From Tribonema minus (Eukaryota > Sar > Xanthophyceae > Tribonematales > Tribonemataceae), in assembly GCA_017506865.1 (NCBI GenBank), contig JAFCMP010000096.1:1-64000 (forward strand): DNA of 64,000 nt, written 5' to 3'. Shown one piece after another: positions 1-11,200 of this stretch. The first letter of the stretch is position 1. Every line of letters begins with the position of its first letter. The position numbers were made by a program, and so were the translations under genes. The notes under the pieces are model-generated. The model had not been told where the DNA came from and did not search any database. It was given only the letters and a program-made list of their open reading frames with translations.

Positions 1-960
1 CCTCTCTCGAAGGTTGAAGTTGAAGTGTGTCATTGGGGCGCGCGTGCGGCGGCGCCTGCTCGACCTCGGCTTCTCGCGCCACATGCAGGTGAGCTCTCTC
101 ACGTCGCAGCAGGATTGCGTGTGGCGAAGTCCCGCAGAGCGCGTTCGAATGAGTGGAAGTTGGGGCACGCGCACGCGGCAGGCGGCGCCTGCTTGACCTC
201 GGCTTCTCGCGCCACATGCAGGTGAGCTCTTGCACGTCGCAGCAGCTGCGTGCATGGTATGGTGCGCATGGTGCGCGTGAGCGCGCGCGCAGTGAATTTG
301 AACAATTTAAAGTTGGGGCGCCTGCGTCGACCTCGGGTTCTCGCGCTGCATGCAGGTGAGCTGTATTTTCAGCTGCTCACGCGCAAGGTGCGCGTGGTTC
401 CAGAAAGCGTAGAGTGTATTGGGTGAGTTGAAGCTGAGGCGCTTGCGTTGACCTGGACGCCCCGCGCCACATGGAGGTGCGCTCTCTTGCGTCGCAGCAA
501 ATGCGCGCGCCATGCGGTGAAGTTCCGCGAAGCGCGTGCGTTTGTATGAGCTGAAGTTGGGGCGCGGCGCGGCTGCGCCTGCTCGACGTCGATTTCTCGC
601 GCCACAGGCAAGTTTCGGCGCGTTCCTCTCTCAAGTTTTCAAGTTGAATTTTGAACTGCAGGCAGCGGCACGCGCTTGACCTCAGCTTTTCCCGCCACAT
701 GCAGGTGTGCGTATGCGCTCCTGCCATCGTGCGCCTCTCGAAGCCTGAAAGCACTGGCTTTTTAGTGCGCGTGGCTGGCTGACCTTGACTCCTCGCTCCA
801 CATCTACAAGTGATGCTGTTGCAAGCGGCGCACTTCAGGTGCTGAAGTTGAAGTTGATGTACCAAGGCGGCGGCGTCTGCTTCAAGTTGGTCTCGCGCCA
901 CATGCATGTGGGCGCTTTTTAGCAGCGTGCGCGCGCCTTCCTGAACTTGCAGGAGTTAAA
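1..960 (+). repeat. Array of about eight degenerate exon-edge/donor copies
   Basis: A diverged tandem array with units of roughly 100-150 bp. Each unit carries a short coding-like block (reading RRLLDLGFSRHMQ in the best copies) ending in a splice donor. Donors of the form CATGCAG/GTGAGCT lie near 89, 222 and 356. Variants lie near 477, 606 (GCAAGT), 704, 809 and 897. Units are joined by GAAGTTGAAG-type sequence. Reading through the donor in phase 0 joins the terminal exon at 1283. The authentic exon is probably just left of the window and these are copies of its 3' edge inside the following intron. An ordinary minisatellite is the alternative, but it would not explain the preserved donor. 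Confidence 0.65.
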
Positions 961-1282
961 GTTGAAGGTGTTTTCGTGACCCATGCGCGCTGGCTGGACT
1001 CGCAAGAGCTGAATGCAGACGGGTGTTATGCCTGCCACGGCGGCTGCCGCATATGCCGCTGCTGTGCCGGCTTAGCCCTTTTTATTAGAGCAAAACAATG
1101 TACTTCGAAGTACTTCAAGTATCAGGTGCGAAGCGTGCGCCAACGACGCGCGCTCTGCCGCTGCTCAACCCGTGCAGAAACCGCCCACCACAACCCCCCC
1201 CCGCACGCAAAAGTCCCTGTCACACTCATTCACTAAATCCTTCTGCCCCTGTCACTGCCCCCCCCCCCCCCCCCCTCCTTCA

Positions 1283-1410
1283 GGCACTGGGCAGTGTCGG
1301 CGGCTCGTGCCTGCTCCTCCTGGCCATCTTTGCGGGCCTCCTCGCGTGGACGTACGTGCTGCCGAGCATGGCGGAGCCCGGCCGCGCCGCGCACGGCATC
1401 CTCACGTAGC
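1283..1410 (+). CDS. Terminal exon of a membrane protein (5' part outside window)
   Basis: A C-run followed by CTCCTTCAG gives a strong acceptor. The exon opens in phase 0 with ALGSVGGSCLLLLAIFAG and stops at TAG after about 42 residues. It contains one hydrophobic segment of about 20 residues, followed by a short tail ending in GILT. Joined to the donor copies upstream, it would extend the basic stretch RRLLDLGFSRHMQ directly into this membrane segment. That is typical of the last helix of a multi-pass transporter, but I do not recognise the family. The rest of the gene lies left of position 1. Confidence 0.5.
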
Positions 1411-2030
1411 GGCGCTCCGCGCACGCGCGCCGCCGCTGCAGCGACGTGTCGCTCTCCTCGCTCCGCAGAGGCGCCGCGCGCTGCCGCCGCCCGCGCCTGT
1501 GGCAGCAGCGCCCAGCACGCTGCTGCTGCCGCTGCTGCTGCTGTGTCAGCGTTCGGGCACTGGCGGCAGCGCTGCCGCCGCGCCGCCGCAGCGGCGCGCG
1601 CAGCCGGCCGGTGCATGCGGCAGCGCTCATTGGAGCGGGCTGGCCGGCGGTGCGCGGCGGTACCTGTGCCCTTGAGCGCATTGGATCTGGTTGGCGCCTG
1701 TAGCTGTTCGATGTCAGTGTCCATGTCGTGGGAACGGCGGTGGTGCGACAGCAGGGTTTACCGTAAACATGCGAGGCGCCGCGGCAAAACCGCGCTTACG
1801 CCGGATTCCCCATGAAACTCGGGAGCTTGGCGCATGAGGTGGGGGGTTCTTGGGGAGAGGAATGGGCTATCAGTGCCCATTGGGCGTCAGCTGACGTTGG
1901 GGGCACGCTCCCCTTCTGTTAATAAGGTATTAATGGCGGCGGCAACTGCTGCTGCGTGTCGGTGCACTGTCTGGTGATCGTTGCGAATGAGCACCGTCCC
2001 GTGTGCAGTTTAGGTTACAGACAAGGGGTG

Positions 2031-2046
2031 TTTGTTGGGGGGGGGG

Positions 2047-2082
<36 letters not shown>

Positions 2083-2083
2083 C
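2031..2083. repeat. Long G homopolymer tract
   Basis: About 50 nt of nearly pure G (one C near the start). It is read as poly-C on the minus strand, like the tracts before splice acceptors elsewhere in the window. No acceptor AG follows closely, so it is recorded only as a mononucleotide repeat. Confidence 0.9.
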
Positions 2084-3084
2084 GCTTCAATATTATTGCA
2101 CATGCGTGACTTGCAAGTTTGGTTCTTGAGGGTGGGGGGGGGTGGGGGGCGCACTCAACTGCAGTGCCGCACTGGTCATCTCGGCGCTGAACCAGTGAAG
2201 TGCCGTCACATTGGGACTGCCGCCTCTGTGCCGCGCTTACGTCTGTCTACACCTCTGCGCGGCAGACTTGCTGCTGTCGGCACTAGATCGTCCTACTACA
2301 TTTACGCGCGGAGCTTAGAATGCAAGCAGTCACTGCGCACACACACACACCACCATGTGTTTTGGCGTCGCGTCGCTTCTGTCGCGGTGCTGCCATGTTG
2401 GCTCACGCGTACACTCTGCCTATACGCACATGACGAGAGGGTGGCTCTACGTATGGCATTGCCACAGGCGCAGACATCGCCCCAGCGGTTGGAACAGGCA
2501 GGCCACACAACAGTCAACTGAATTGCTTCGTCGCGTTGACTCGTGAGAGCCCGCTAGGCATGAGCAGGACACTTCTCAGTGGTTGGTAGTGTTGGGCACG
2601 GCATGCCGCTGCACGTCGTCATTGCTGAGCACTGACACGCGGCGCAATCTCCCACATCCCAACTTCAACATGACCACTGCATCATTGAGTTGCTGATCAT
2701 TGAATATGGTACTACTGACTCATCGGAAGCTCAGTGCTACGCTAGGCCACTGGGCCGACACGCACCAGCTTGAACTTCAACAATAATTACTAACTGCCAA
2801 CTGGTAAAGCACCAGAGACCATAATGACCTACTTCTTTATGGTGATGATCCCCTGACTGACGAGTGCGACACCTCCAACTTAAAGTTGAACATTGAACGT
2901 GTTGCATAAGGCTACTACATACTACTAGTAGTACTACAAGTAGTAGGAAGGCTCAAATCCATGTCACCGCGGTGCATTGCCAGTTGTACATTTACTGAAC
3001 GTTCCTGGATTACGGTAACTTTAAAACACGTGTACACAGCCTCGGCCTGACGTTGCCACGACGATTTACCATATGGTCACGGTA

Positions 3085-3159
3085 GTAGTGCCATGTGACA
3101 ATTAAAAATTCAAACATCATGCGATGGCATGATGGCATTCAATTGTCACACGGTACTAC
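3085..3159. repeat. Imperfect inverted repeat (hairpin)
   Basis: An arm at 3085-3103 (GTAGTGCCATGTGACAATT) pairs with 3141-3159, with two mismatches over 19 bp and a loop of about 37 nt. It could be a relic of a small inverted-repeat element. I saw no target duplication. Confidence 0.5.
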
Positions 3160-4409
3160 AGTGTAGTGCCAAGTGACTTCACCTTCAAGTTGATGTTGCG
3201 CTGATTGCAACTTGTTGAACTTGAAGACGAGGTGACCCGGTCCGTCATGATGCGCCATCCAATCATGGTGCGTCGCATGCAACAGGTCCGCCACGTCTCA
3301 CTAACTCAGGCTGATGCGCCGGGCGCTGGCGGGTACCAGCCGGCCTGGCACTTCGTCTGGCGGCTCTAACTTTTGAAACCGAGTGTGACAGTCAGATGAG
3401 ACAAGGAGACTATAGTTATTTCAAGTTGACGCAGCCGAGCACGCTGCTGCTGCGAGCCTCGGAGGCATCCATCATGACATCAACTTGAAGACGTCACGTG
3501 CCATAATCAATGAGTAAATTTCTGGGACAAACTTTAAGTACGAAAATGACTGCAACGGTTCTGCACAATCCAATGCGACCGATGGCCTGCATCAACATTT
3601 CAAAATGATGTCACTGATGGCATCATTGCATTATGGCATGATGCACATTCATTTCAGTAGTAAGTGCTAGGTCTTGTCGATTCCGCAGCCTCTTGGAGCA
3701 ACACTGTGACAACATGGAATTTCAAGTTGTGATGGCGCACGTACCACTAGGCGAAGCCTGGTGATGATGCATTAAACTTTGATCATGGCCTGGGGTGCTG
3801 TGCATCTGCTGCCAGACTGAGCGTTACTGAGCAAACAAATGGAAAAAATTTGATAGACAGGCAGCACAAACCATTTTTGAAGCTGTCACTCATGAAAACG
3901 TTATTACTGTGCAGTGATCATTGACACCTGAGGCATGCTACTACTATGTGTGTGTGCTGCTGCATCGCGCCGTGAAGCTGCCTGATGCCGCGATAATACC
4001 GCAGCGCAACAGCCAGACTGAGTTACTGCTGCACGACTACTGTGACTCTCGCACTACTTACTGACAAACACATGTTGCTTGCTGAGCAGTCTCCTGCCCT
4101 GCCCCTAGACACCGACCAGCCGCTGTGCTCAGGTCTCCAATGTTAGGCTCTGCCCCATTTGCTGCTGGCTGCTTGCTTGGTGACACACTGTGCTCAAAAG
4201 ATACTAATGGCCCTACTGTACAGAGGCTAACGTGCGCCACATTTCCCCGCCTGCCGGTCCGGTTCCACAAGCATGACAAGGCATTGCCAGCTTGGTACCG
4301 GCTATGATGCACGAAGTTTTGCCAGGCCGGGCATGGGCTGTACTCTTACTGGGGCAGCCCTGTTACTGTTACAGTATTGGACTACACACGAAACTACACA
4401 AAACTCCCG

Positions 4410-5111
4410 CTAGTCTGTTACCGCGGTGAGGCGCCTTCTTCGTTTCCTGGCCCCGGCGACGTCCACCGGACCGGGTGCCCTGTGCTTGCGGCGACGCTCA
4501 CGCCTGCTGTCTGATGATGTTCCCGCTGACTCGGCGACGCCAGCCTGTGTCGGCTGCACTGCTGAAGCTGGAGGATGTAGAGCTGTCAGGATCTCAGCAG
4601 GCACATCGTGCAACTCAAAGTGCGCCGTGAGCGAGCCGAGCAGCTTCTTGAGAAGCTGGGTGCGCCGTAATGCGCTGGTTGCCGCCTCCGTGTGTATCAG
4701 CACCGCAGCCCTCGCTCCAAAATGGCGAATGAAGGCGGAGCGCAGATGTAAGCACCCGGGTGTTTCTGGACTGATGGTGGAGGGCAGCAGCATCGACAGC
4801 AACCGTTGCTCTTTGAGGCAGAATGCAGCCAGGCTGACCCTGTGGTTGGTGTGACGCCATATTTGCGCCTCCAGTGCAGCGTGCCAGGGGCACGACATAT
4901 CCTGACGTTTGGCGGGCAAAGCGACCTGAGCCCCGTCTGCTTGGATGCACTCTGCTGGTGCCCTTAGGTGCTCCATATGTGATGACTGCCAGCGAAGGCC
5001 TGTGTAGAAGCCAAGCCAGAGCAACAGCTGTGTCTGTGCGAGCGAGCGAGCGAGCGAGCGAGCCGGAATGATGGTTTTCGGTTTTGACCCGTCAAAAGCC
5101 GTACAGTACAT
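4410..5111 (-). CDS. Orphan ORF, 233 aa, faint tyrosine-recombinase-like look
   Basis: An uninterrupted ATG-to-stop frame in gene-poor sequence. Its N-terminal part crosses a GAGC microsatellite (about 5038-5061), giving a Ser-Leu-Ala-Arg repeat. The middle reads LLLWLGFYTGLRWQSSHMEHL and is followed by a helix-rich stretch with LHLRSAFIRHF. The C-terminus is strongly basic with RKRRRR and RRERRRKH, which look like nuclear-targeting signals. The TGLR and HLR blocks faintly recall tyrosine recombinases, but spacing and surroundings are not convincing. No splice signals or partner genes are evident. It may be a remnant of a mobile element or a chance frame. Confidence 0.3.
   Translation of the reverse strand: MYCTAFDGSKPKTIIPARSLARSLAQTQLLLWLGFYTGLRWQSSHMEHLRAPAECIQADGAQVALPAKRQDMSCPWHAALEAQIWRHTNHRVSLAAFCLKEQRLLSMLLPSTISPETPGCLHLRSAFIRHFGARAAVLIHTEAATSALRRTQLLKKLLGSLTAHFELHDVPAEILTALHPPASAVQPTQAGVAESAGTSSDSRRERRRKHRAPGPVDVAGARKRRRRLTAVTD
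5038..5061. repeat. (GAGC)n microsatellite
   Basis: About six GAGC units in a row, inside the orphan ORF of the opposite strand. Confidence 0.9.
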
Positions 5112-5549
5112 TCGTGCGGGAGATTGAAGGAGATGATGTGCGACACGCGCTCACCCACAGCCACTTGCCTACGAGGAGAAGGGGTGTGCAGCCACTACCA
5201 GGGAGGATGAGGGAGCAGCACAGCAAGAAAGAACATGTTTCACCGCACCGGCCGCGCGCTGTCTGTGTGCGCAGACAGCACCGTGACAGCTAAGGTAACG
5301 TGTAGACGCCCGTGCTGTCTCGCACTCCGAGAGAGAGAGGGAGCATGATACACGCACACACACAAACCACGCCACGCCGCCGCCCCTTTCCGTGTGAATG
5401 GCAGTGACCGTCACGTCACCGTCACCGCCGCGCCTGCCGTAACGGTTCTAGTAGTACTAGGCTAGCACGCCTCTTGCTGAACGTGGTGGTTATTTTAACG
5501 TGAATGGCAGCTGCGATCACACTCGTTCGTGTGCGCCGCTGCGAGGTCC

Positions 5550-5785
5550 TAGGCTGGACGAAGCCTTCCTTCTGCTGCGCTGTTGTCCTGACGAAGCCGG
5601 ACGAAGCCTCCTCTCGCCATGCTGTTTAACCCTGACGAAGCCTACTAGTAGTTTGCCATGCGCGCTGTTGACTGGACCGAAGCCTTCTGCAACAAAACTT
5701 AGACCTGACGATCCTTATTTTCGCCTGCCGCGGCTTAGATAGTGGACGAAGCCTGATCTGCCACAGTCTGACGAAGCTCTACCTG
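5550..5785 (+). repeat. Irregular repeat of a GACGAAGCC core
   Basis: The core (C)TGACGAAGCC or TGGACGAAGCC occurs about seven times at uneven spacing of roughly 15-70 nt, with unrelated sequence between copies. The spacing is neither codon-locked nor CRISPR-like. No function is evident. Confidence 0.55.
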
Positions 5786-5789
5786 TTAT

Positions 5790-6565
5790 GCGTTGTGAAC
5801 AACGATGCCTTAATCGGCTATGGCTCGTGGTGAAAGACTGATTTTTGAGTTGTGTACTGCAAGGCGACTCGGTCGGACGGTCGGCAGAGACGAGGGAGGG
5901 GCAAGGTTTCAGATAGGTTAAGCAAAGCGTGACTAACTGATCGTCGGGCCTGGACGAGAGCCAGCCCTGCCTGCTTGCAAGTTAAGCTCGCGAGCGGCCG
6001 AAGGGGCCAGAGTGTCGATTATCGGGTCATAAATGGCCTTCCACAGCTTTTGACCGATAAAAAGCCGATAATCCCTAGTGTCGCTCTGGCCACAGGCGAT
6101 GGCGCGAGGTCGCCAGTCTCGTATCTTAGTTCTGTCCTCATTCAGGCCTTTTCTGAAGAGGGCGTCGCCTATCGCTGCCTGGTTCGTCCCATCAGGGGTA
6201 GTTGCGAAAGTCATACATTCTGCTGTTTTACGCCCCAGCGGCTAAGACCTAGGCTTTTCAAGCCTAGGAATAAGCTCAGCTACTCAAGCTACCCTGCCCA
6301 AAACGCCCTGCATCATCACGGATGGACTAGTATAGGATGTGAAATTTGTCCAGTACGTTCGCGCGCCTCTTTCAACACACCGACAGACGGCAGTTCACTG
6401 TGTTAGCGGCAGCGGTGACAATCTACTAGCCAGGGCCGTTCGTCCGTTAACCGGCCGTTCGCGAATGCGTCTGGTACTACGGTCATGATCAATGACATGA
6501 TGGTGATTGTGATGTTCGATCGTGATGGTTCAACTTGAAGTTGGTGTACCAGGTACTCTACTTTT
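5790..6565. other. Intergenic, no gene recognised
   Basis: No exon-like signal. A short partial inverted repeat around CGATTATCGG occurs near 6015-6080. Confidence 0.4.
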
Positions 6566-6710
6566 TATTAATTCTCGCTCAGGGCGCGAAAAAGCCCAGA
6601 TGATTGGCATCTAGCTGTAAGGAATCTACATGTCGTATGACAGCCTGAAAGTGTCGCAACGACAACCACTCAAACGCCGCCGCCGCCAAATGGCATCTCG
6701 GGGTCCTCCC
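6566..6710 (-). mobile_element. LINE family B, 5'-truncated 3' end (inverted copy)
   Basis: About 145 bp nearly identical to the reverse complement of 7762-7904. It contains the last few codons of the family B ORF and the full 3' tail ending in TTAATAAAAA. Together with the copy at 7474-7904 it forms a long inverted repeat that imitates a DNA transposon with terminal repeats. I found no convincing target-site duplication for this copy. Confidence 0.7.
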
Positions 6711-7460
6711 CTCTATTGGTATTGATTGTCAATGACATCTTGAATCTTCTGAACATGTTTGCACTGCAGCTGCTGCAGTGACCTGAAGTTCGTTGAGCGC
6801 TTTATTCAAGGATGCCGTCTGATGCAGTCACTGTGCCATGGTGTCGCCTGACTGATCACTGACAGTCACTGTGGGTCAGACGCGGATTGACTTATTCAGT
6901 TTTGGTAACGTTGAATGTTCAACTTGAAGTTGACCGTCATCATGAGTGACTGCATACAATAATACGTACGGTAAGTGCACTGCAGTGCAGTGGCAGCCGA
7001 GTCTGCCAGCGTCCGAGTCAGACGTGCGCTTCAAGGCTTGCAACTTCATCATCTACTTCGTACTACTAGCTTGTCAATGAGTTTCTCTGCGAGGCTCACT
7101 GGCAGGCTGAAGGCGCATTGTGTGCGCCCAGAGTGTTACTGTAACAAACTTTAAGTTTTAAATATATTAAATCAAGTTTATTTTCTCTTGGTTCTGGCCC
7201 TGAGCAAGAGAGATATCTTGCTGGGAGACAGCAAGCCTTTCTGGACTCGGATCTGAGCCATCTGATACAGCAAAACGGCCTGGCTTCCATGCTGCCAAAG
7301 GCAGATGGGCTGTAGTGACAAGTCCTGGCCAGCACTTGAGGACAAGGCCCTTTTGCCTTGCATCCATGCAGAGGTTATCTTATTCAGTGTGACAGATGTC
7401 AACAGCTACTGTTGCCGATGCAACGCATATGATATCTCGGTCACCCGTACTCAGTGACTA

Positions 7461-7917
7461 GTACAGTAGCACTATTCTGGTCATTATGATCAGAATTGCT
7501 ACAAACTTGCCACTTTGGCAATAGGGTCATTTGGCAGCATCGGGGAGCAGGGGCGGAAGCTGCTGGAGGCTGTGGCGACGGAGTATGCCAGCAGGATGTC
7601 AGTGCCCGGAGGAGCGCGCCCTAAAGCTCTCAAGGGCATCGCCCTGGCGCGCTTACGCTCGGCACTGTCGGCAGCGCTCCACATGGCGTACTCTGGCCGT
7701 GTCATGACACACATGGCAGAATCCAGGGGGGGGGGGCACATGGAGGAGGACGTAGGGGAGGACCCCGAGATGCCATTTGGCGGCGGCGGCGTTTGAGTGG
7801 TTGTCGTTGCGACACTTTCAGACTGTCATACGATATGTAGATTCCTTACAGCTAGATGCCAATCATCTGGGCTTTTTCGCGCCCTGAGCGAGAATTAATA
7901 AATAGTACAGTAGCACT
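7461..7917 (+). mobile_element. LINE family B, 5'-truncated copy with GTAC target duplication
   Basis: The insert is 7474-7904, flanked by 13-bp direct repeats GTACAGTAGCACT at 7461-7473 and 7905-7917. The open frame runs from the left edge to a stop at about 7794. It encodes the C-terminal end of a LINE protein, with GSFGSIGEQGRKLLE and ALSAALHMAYSGRVM. This aligns with the C-terminus of the family A protein (GRLGKQTSLF and IELSISLARELAERVM). A 3' tail of about 110 bp ends in TTAATAAATA directly before GTAC. The copy is 5'-truncated, as usual for target-primed insertion. Confidence 0.82.
7474..7796 (+). pseudogene. C-terminal fragment of LINE family B protein
   Basis: About 107 codons are open from the element's left edge to the stop. 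They correspond to the region after the endonuclease motifs in R2/NeSL/Utopia-type proteins. The core FGSIGEQG...LLEAVATEYASR and the helix with RLRSALSAALHMAY match the family A C-terminus in order and spacing. The start is lost by 5' truncation, so no functional protein is expected. The C-terminus is Gly-rich (PFGGGGV) and its codons reappear in the inverted copy at about 6690-6710. Confidence 0.7.
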
Positions 7918-8256
7918 CAGTCTGTATGATGATTACCATATCAGACTCTGAGTAATCAATTGTTCTATCAGTAAATCTGATTCAGTTGCTTAATTGAAGT
8001 TCAATTTTTGAAGTTCAAACTTCATACTATTAGCTACAGTAACTGAGTGTCAGCATTCTGATGATCCAATCTGCCAGACTGAGCGGGCTACTCATGCTCA
8101 GTGAGACATATGCCATATTGATTGGTATACATGATGTCCAAACTGGACTCAGGGTCGGACATGCTTGGCCCACTCGGTGCGGCAGGCTGCAGTGGCATCG
8201 ATGACTCATCGGATCATGCAGTGCATGCAGCCTGTCAGTGCTAATCAGTGAGTGCT
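7918..8256. other. Intergenic, nothing recognised
   Basis: AT-richer spacer between the family B copy and the family A element. It holds several diffuse TTGAAGTT motifs and no exon-like signal. Confidence 0.4.
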
Positions 8257-11200
8257 GGCCTGTTACAGTACGTATGGACTTGTATTTATAAAGGCCCAAG
8301 GGAGGCCGGGTTGCCTATGCAATCGAAAAGCTTGCGTCAACGCAGCAGCCTAGTCTGCGCTGTGCCCTAGGAGCTTGGATACCGGCGCCGCAACACAGCC
8401 CAGCATTCGCGCTCCACGTGTGTACGCCATAACGCGCTCCGCCAACTCCCGCGCCAGCGATATGCTCAGCTCAATGAGGATCTGACGCTTAGCTAACCCG
8501 GCCTTGCGTAACACATCTGCCTTCCCCCCCCCTGAGCACAGTGCTGAGTGCATTGCCAACTCCTTAACAAAAAGGCTTGTCTGCTTGCCCAGCCGTCCGT
8601 ACGACTCCTGCACGAATGGCACAAAAGCCCAAGATGACGTCAAGGTGCCGGTGTGGTGCTTGACCTTCGCGTCCTCCCCCACCCCAGCAGCATAGCCGTC
8701 CGTGTTCGAGGCATTTGTTCTGCCTGTCAGGTTCGAGCTCGCTGTGGGCGCGCGCACACTTGTGTCTAGCACTATTCCCTTGTTACGGTATGCACTGCTA
8801 AAGTGCAGACACCCTGGGTCAATGACTGTGTCCGCCCGATACCCCGGTACCTTGAAGACGCTAGCGTCCTCATTGCGGACAATAGAGACATGGTGCTGTC
8901 TCAAGATGCGCTGCAGGCACCGCTTTTGGGCAGTGTGTGTCGCGTTGTGCCCCCGTATGTGCTGGCTGGGGCAGCTGATCGCATGCGTGGAGGTGGGGCT
9001 CACATCACTGCACCGCCATGGGCACACCTCGCCCTGTATGCCCCACCCGTCTATGAAGATCGCAATCAAAATCATCGTGGCTGCTGCCATACTGGACATG
9101 GGCGCCGCACCCGGGCGGTCATTGGCAGTGGGTGGCACGCTCATCCACGCCATTGCCCCGGACGCACGCTGGCTGCGCAGCTGCGCCAGGACCCGTGCGC
9201 TAGCCTGTTGGCGGCGGCGGCTGGTGTCGCGCGAGTCACCAATAGGTGCAGCCTGCGTCGGCTTGCCCACGGCACCAGCCGAGGCAGCCTCTAGGTCCTC
9301 CACCAGGCAATCCTCGTATTGACGTCGAAGAACATTTGAAAGGCCGGCTTGTAGTCCGTGCGTGAAGTGACCGCGCCGGCGGCGGGGCACTACCTTCCTG
9401 CAGATCTCATCAGCATAGGCCTCCCAGTCGTCGTCGTCGTCCTCCTGCCCGCCGCTGCAGCTGCTTTCTTCCGCGCTAGTTTGTGTTTTAGCGGGCGTGG
9501 AAGGGGCAGCCGCGGCAGCGGCTTGAGGGCCAGGTACGGTCGCCGCCGCAGCGGCCGCCTCGGCGCCAGGCACAATGCCGTGGGTGTGTGGGGCTGGCTC
9601 AGTGGTCACTGTCTCCGTGACGGCAGTTGCGGCGTAGATCGCTTGCACCGCAGTGGGGAGCGTCGACGCTGCGGCCGTCGTATCTGCTGCCCACCGTAGC
9701 AACGATGCTGGGAGCTGCTCGGCCACAGCTGTGCGTGATTTTTCGCCGCCATCAGCTGTCAGCGCTCGCGTAGAGCGTCGCACGGCCTCGATGATTGGCG
9801 GCAGTCCCTGGTCCTCGCGTATTGCGCATGAGTGCTGCGCGAACCAGGTGACTGCGCCGTGTTCGTCAGTGCCGAGCCTCAGGGCCCCTGCTGCCACAGT
9901 GGCATGAATTATTGCCGGCCTCAGTGTTGTGCATGCCTGGGCCGTGTATGCGGCTGGTGCCAGTAGCCCCAAAAGCGGCATGCCCAGACCGCCTCGTCGC
10001 TCCGGCAACCGTGACGCCCGCAGTGGCACTGCGATGTCCGTGAGTTCTGGCGGGCCCAAGCGCGGCAATACCAGCACGCTGCCACTGCTGGCTTCCTCAT
10101 TGTCACCAGCAGTGCAGGCGGCCAGCAGGTGTGACTTCATGGCTGCCGCGGTAGAGCAGCCGTGCAGATGCAGCATGCGTTCGAGCGTCCATGCACAGAA
10201 CCCGTCAAACGCGTGCAACCATGTCTCACTCAAAGCCGTGTCAACGACCCGAGCTAAGAAGCCCATGCGCTTCGTCAGTGACCTGCGTAGAATGAACTGT
10301 GCTGCCTGTAGGTGATGCCGCGCCATTCCAGCTAGCTGCCACGACAATCGCCATGTCCCTGCGTCGACAAGATGCTTGCTCATGGCAGCGTGCACATAGG
10401 CTGGGTGCCCTACCGGTACCCCGACCGATGTAAAGCCCTGACTGGATTCTGGCATGGTGGTGTCCACAAACGGTATGTCAAGGGCGCGCAGGCGTGCTCT
10501 GGCCGCTTCATCAAACACTGTGCCGCGCATGGCGATGGCCAGCGACTTGTCTGGTCGAACGCGTAGGCCCCCTGCCGCCAGCCGGCGGATCACCTCTGCC
10601 ACCCCAGCGGCCGCTGCATCGTCGAAGTAGGCAGCTTGCAGCACGTTGAGGTCATCCAGGAAAGCGCAGTGCGGGGCTGGCGGTTCCGCTGTGCTGTGGC
10701 CGTAGGCCGGCATACTGCCGGGCGTCGCATTCACTCCATCAGGGTAGAAGAGTAGGAAGGCCGCTGCCACTGCAAAGTACAGCGGCCCTAGAGGGTCCCC
10801 TTGCTGGCACCCTAGGTGGGAGCAGATAATGCGAGCTTCACCGTTCACCTCCACCCGCATCTCTGGGGCAGTGTCACCACAGTATACGGACTCAAAGTGC
10901 GGGAGCAGCTCCGGACAGAAGAGCATAAGCCCCCGCACAATGGCGGCGCGATCCACACTGTTAAATGCGTTCTCACAGTCCAGTTGGATAGTGGTGCCAT
11001 ACAGCTCGTGCCACACGCGCGCGCGCGCTGCCACATGCTCGACGCCAGACCGGTATCCTACGCCAAACTGCGACATGGAGGCCAGCAGCCCCGATATCTT
11101 GCCCTTGACACTCCGTGCCGCTGTGGACCCGAGGAGTCTGCGCCAGACACTGGAGCAGGCGATCGGACGCCGCTTCTGTCCTATGCCTGAGAGGGCCGCG

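Larger units (their letters stand above)
1411..4409. other. Intergenic, no gene recognised
   Basis: 1411-2030 is GC-rich with long open frames on both strands that look like composition effects. From about 2600 the sequence turns more AT-rich and holds many TTCAACTTGAAGTT-like motifs. It has a G-run near 2031-2083 and an imperfect hairpin at 3085-3159. I see no exon with splice signals and no RNA gene. Confidence 0.5.

Noticed and set aside
1172-1815. Overlapping Ala/Arg-rich frames after the terminal exon
   Set aside because: GC-rich sequence is open in several frames at once, with no family resemblance or splice context.
4410-5111. Confident tyrosine recombinase
   Set aside because: Only two short blocks faintly match and there are no repeats or partner genes, so it is listed as an orphan ORF.
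6566-7904. DNA transposon with 140-bp terminal inverted repeats
   Set aside because: The right arm has its own 13-bp duplication starting 30 bp upstream of a LINE C-terminal ORF, and other single copies of the same tail occur at 45.3 and 50.7 kb. Two LINE insertions explain it better.
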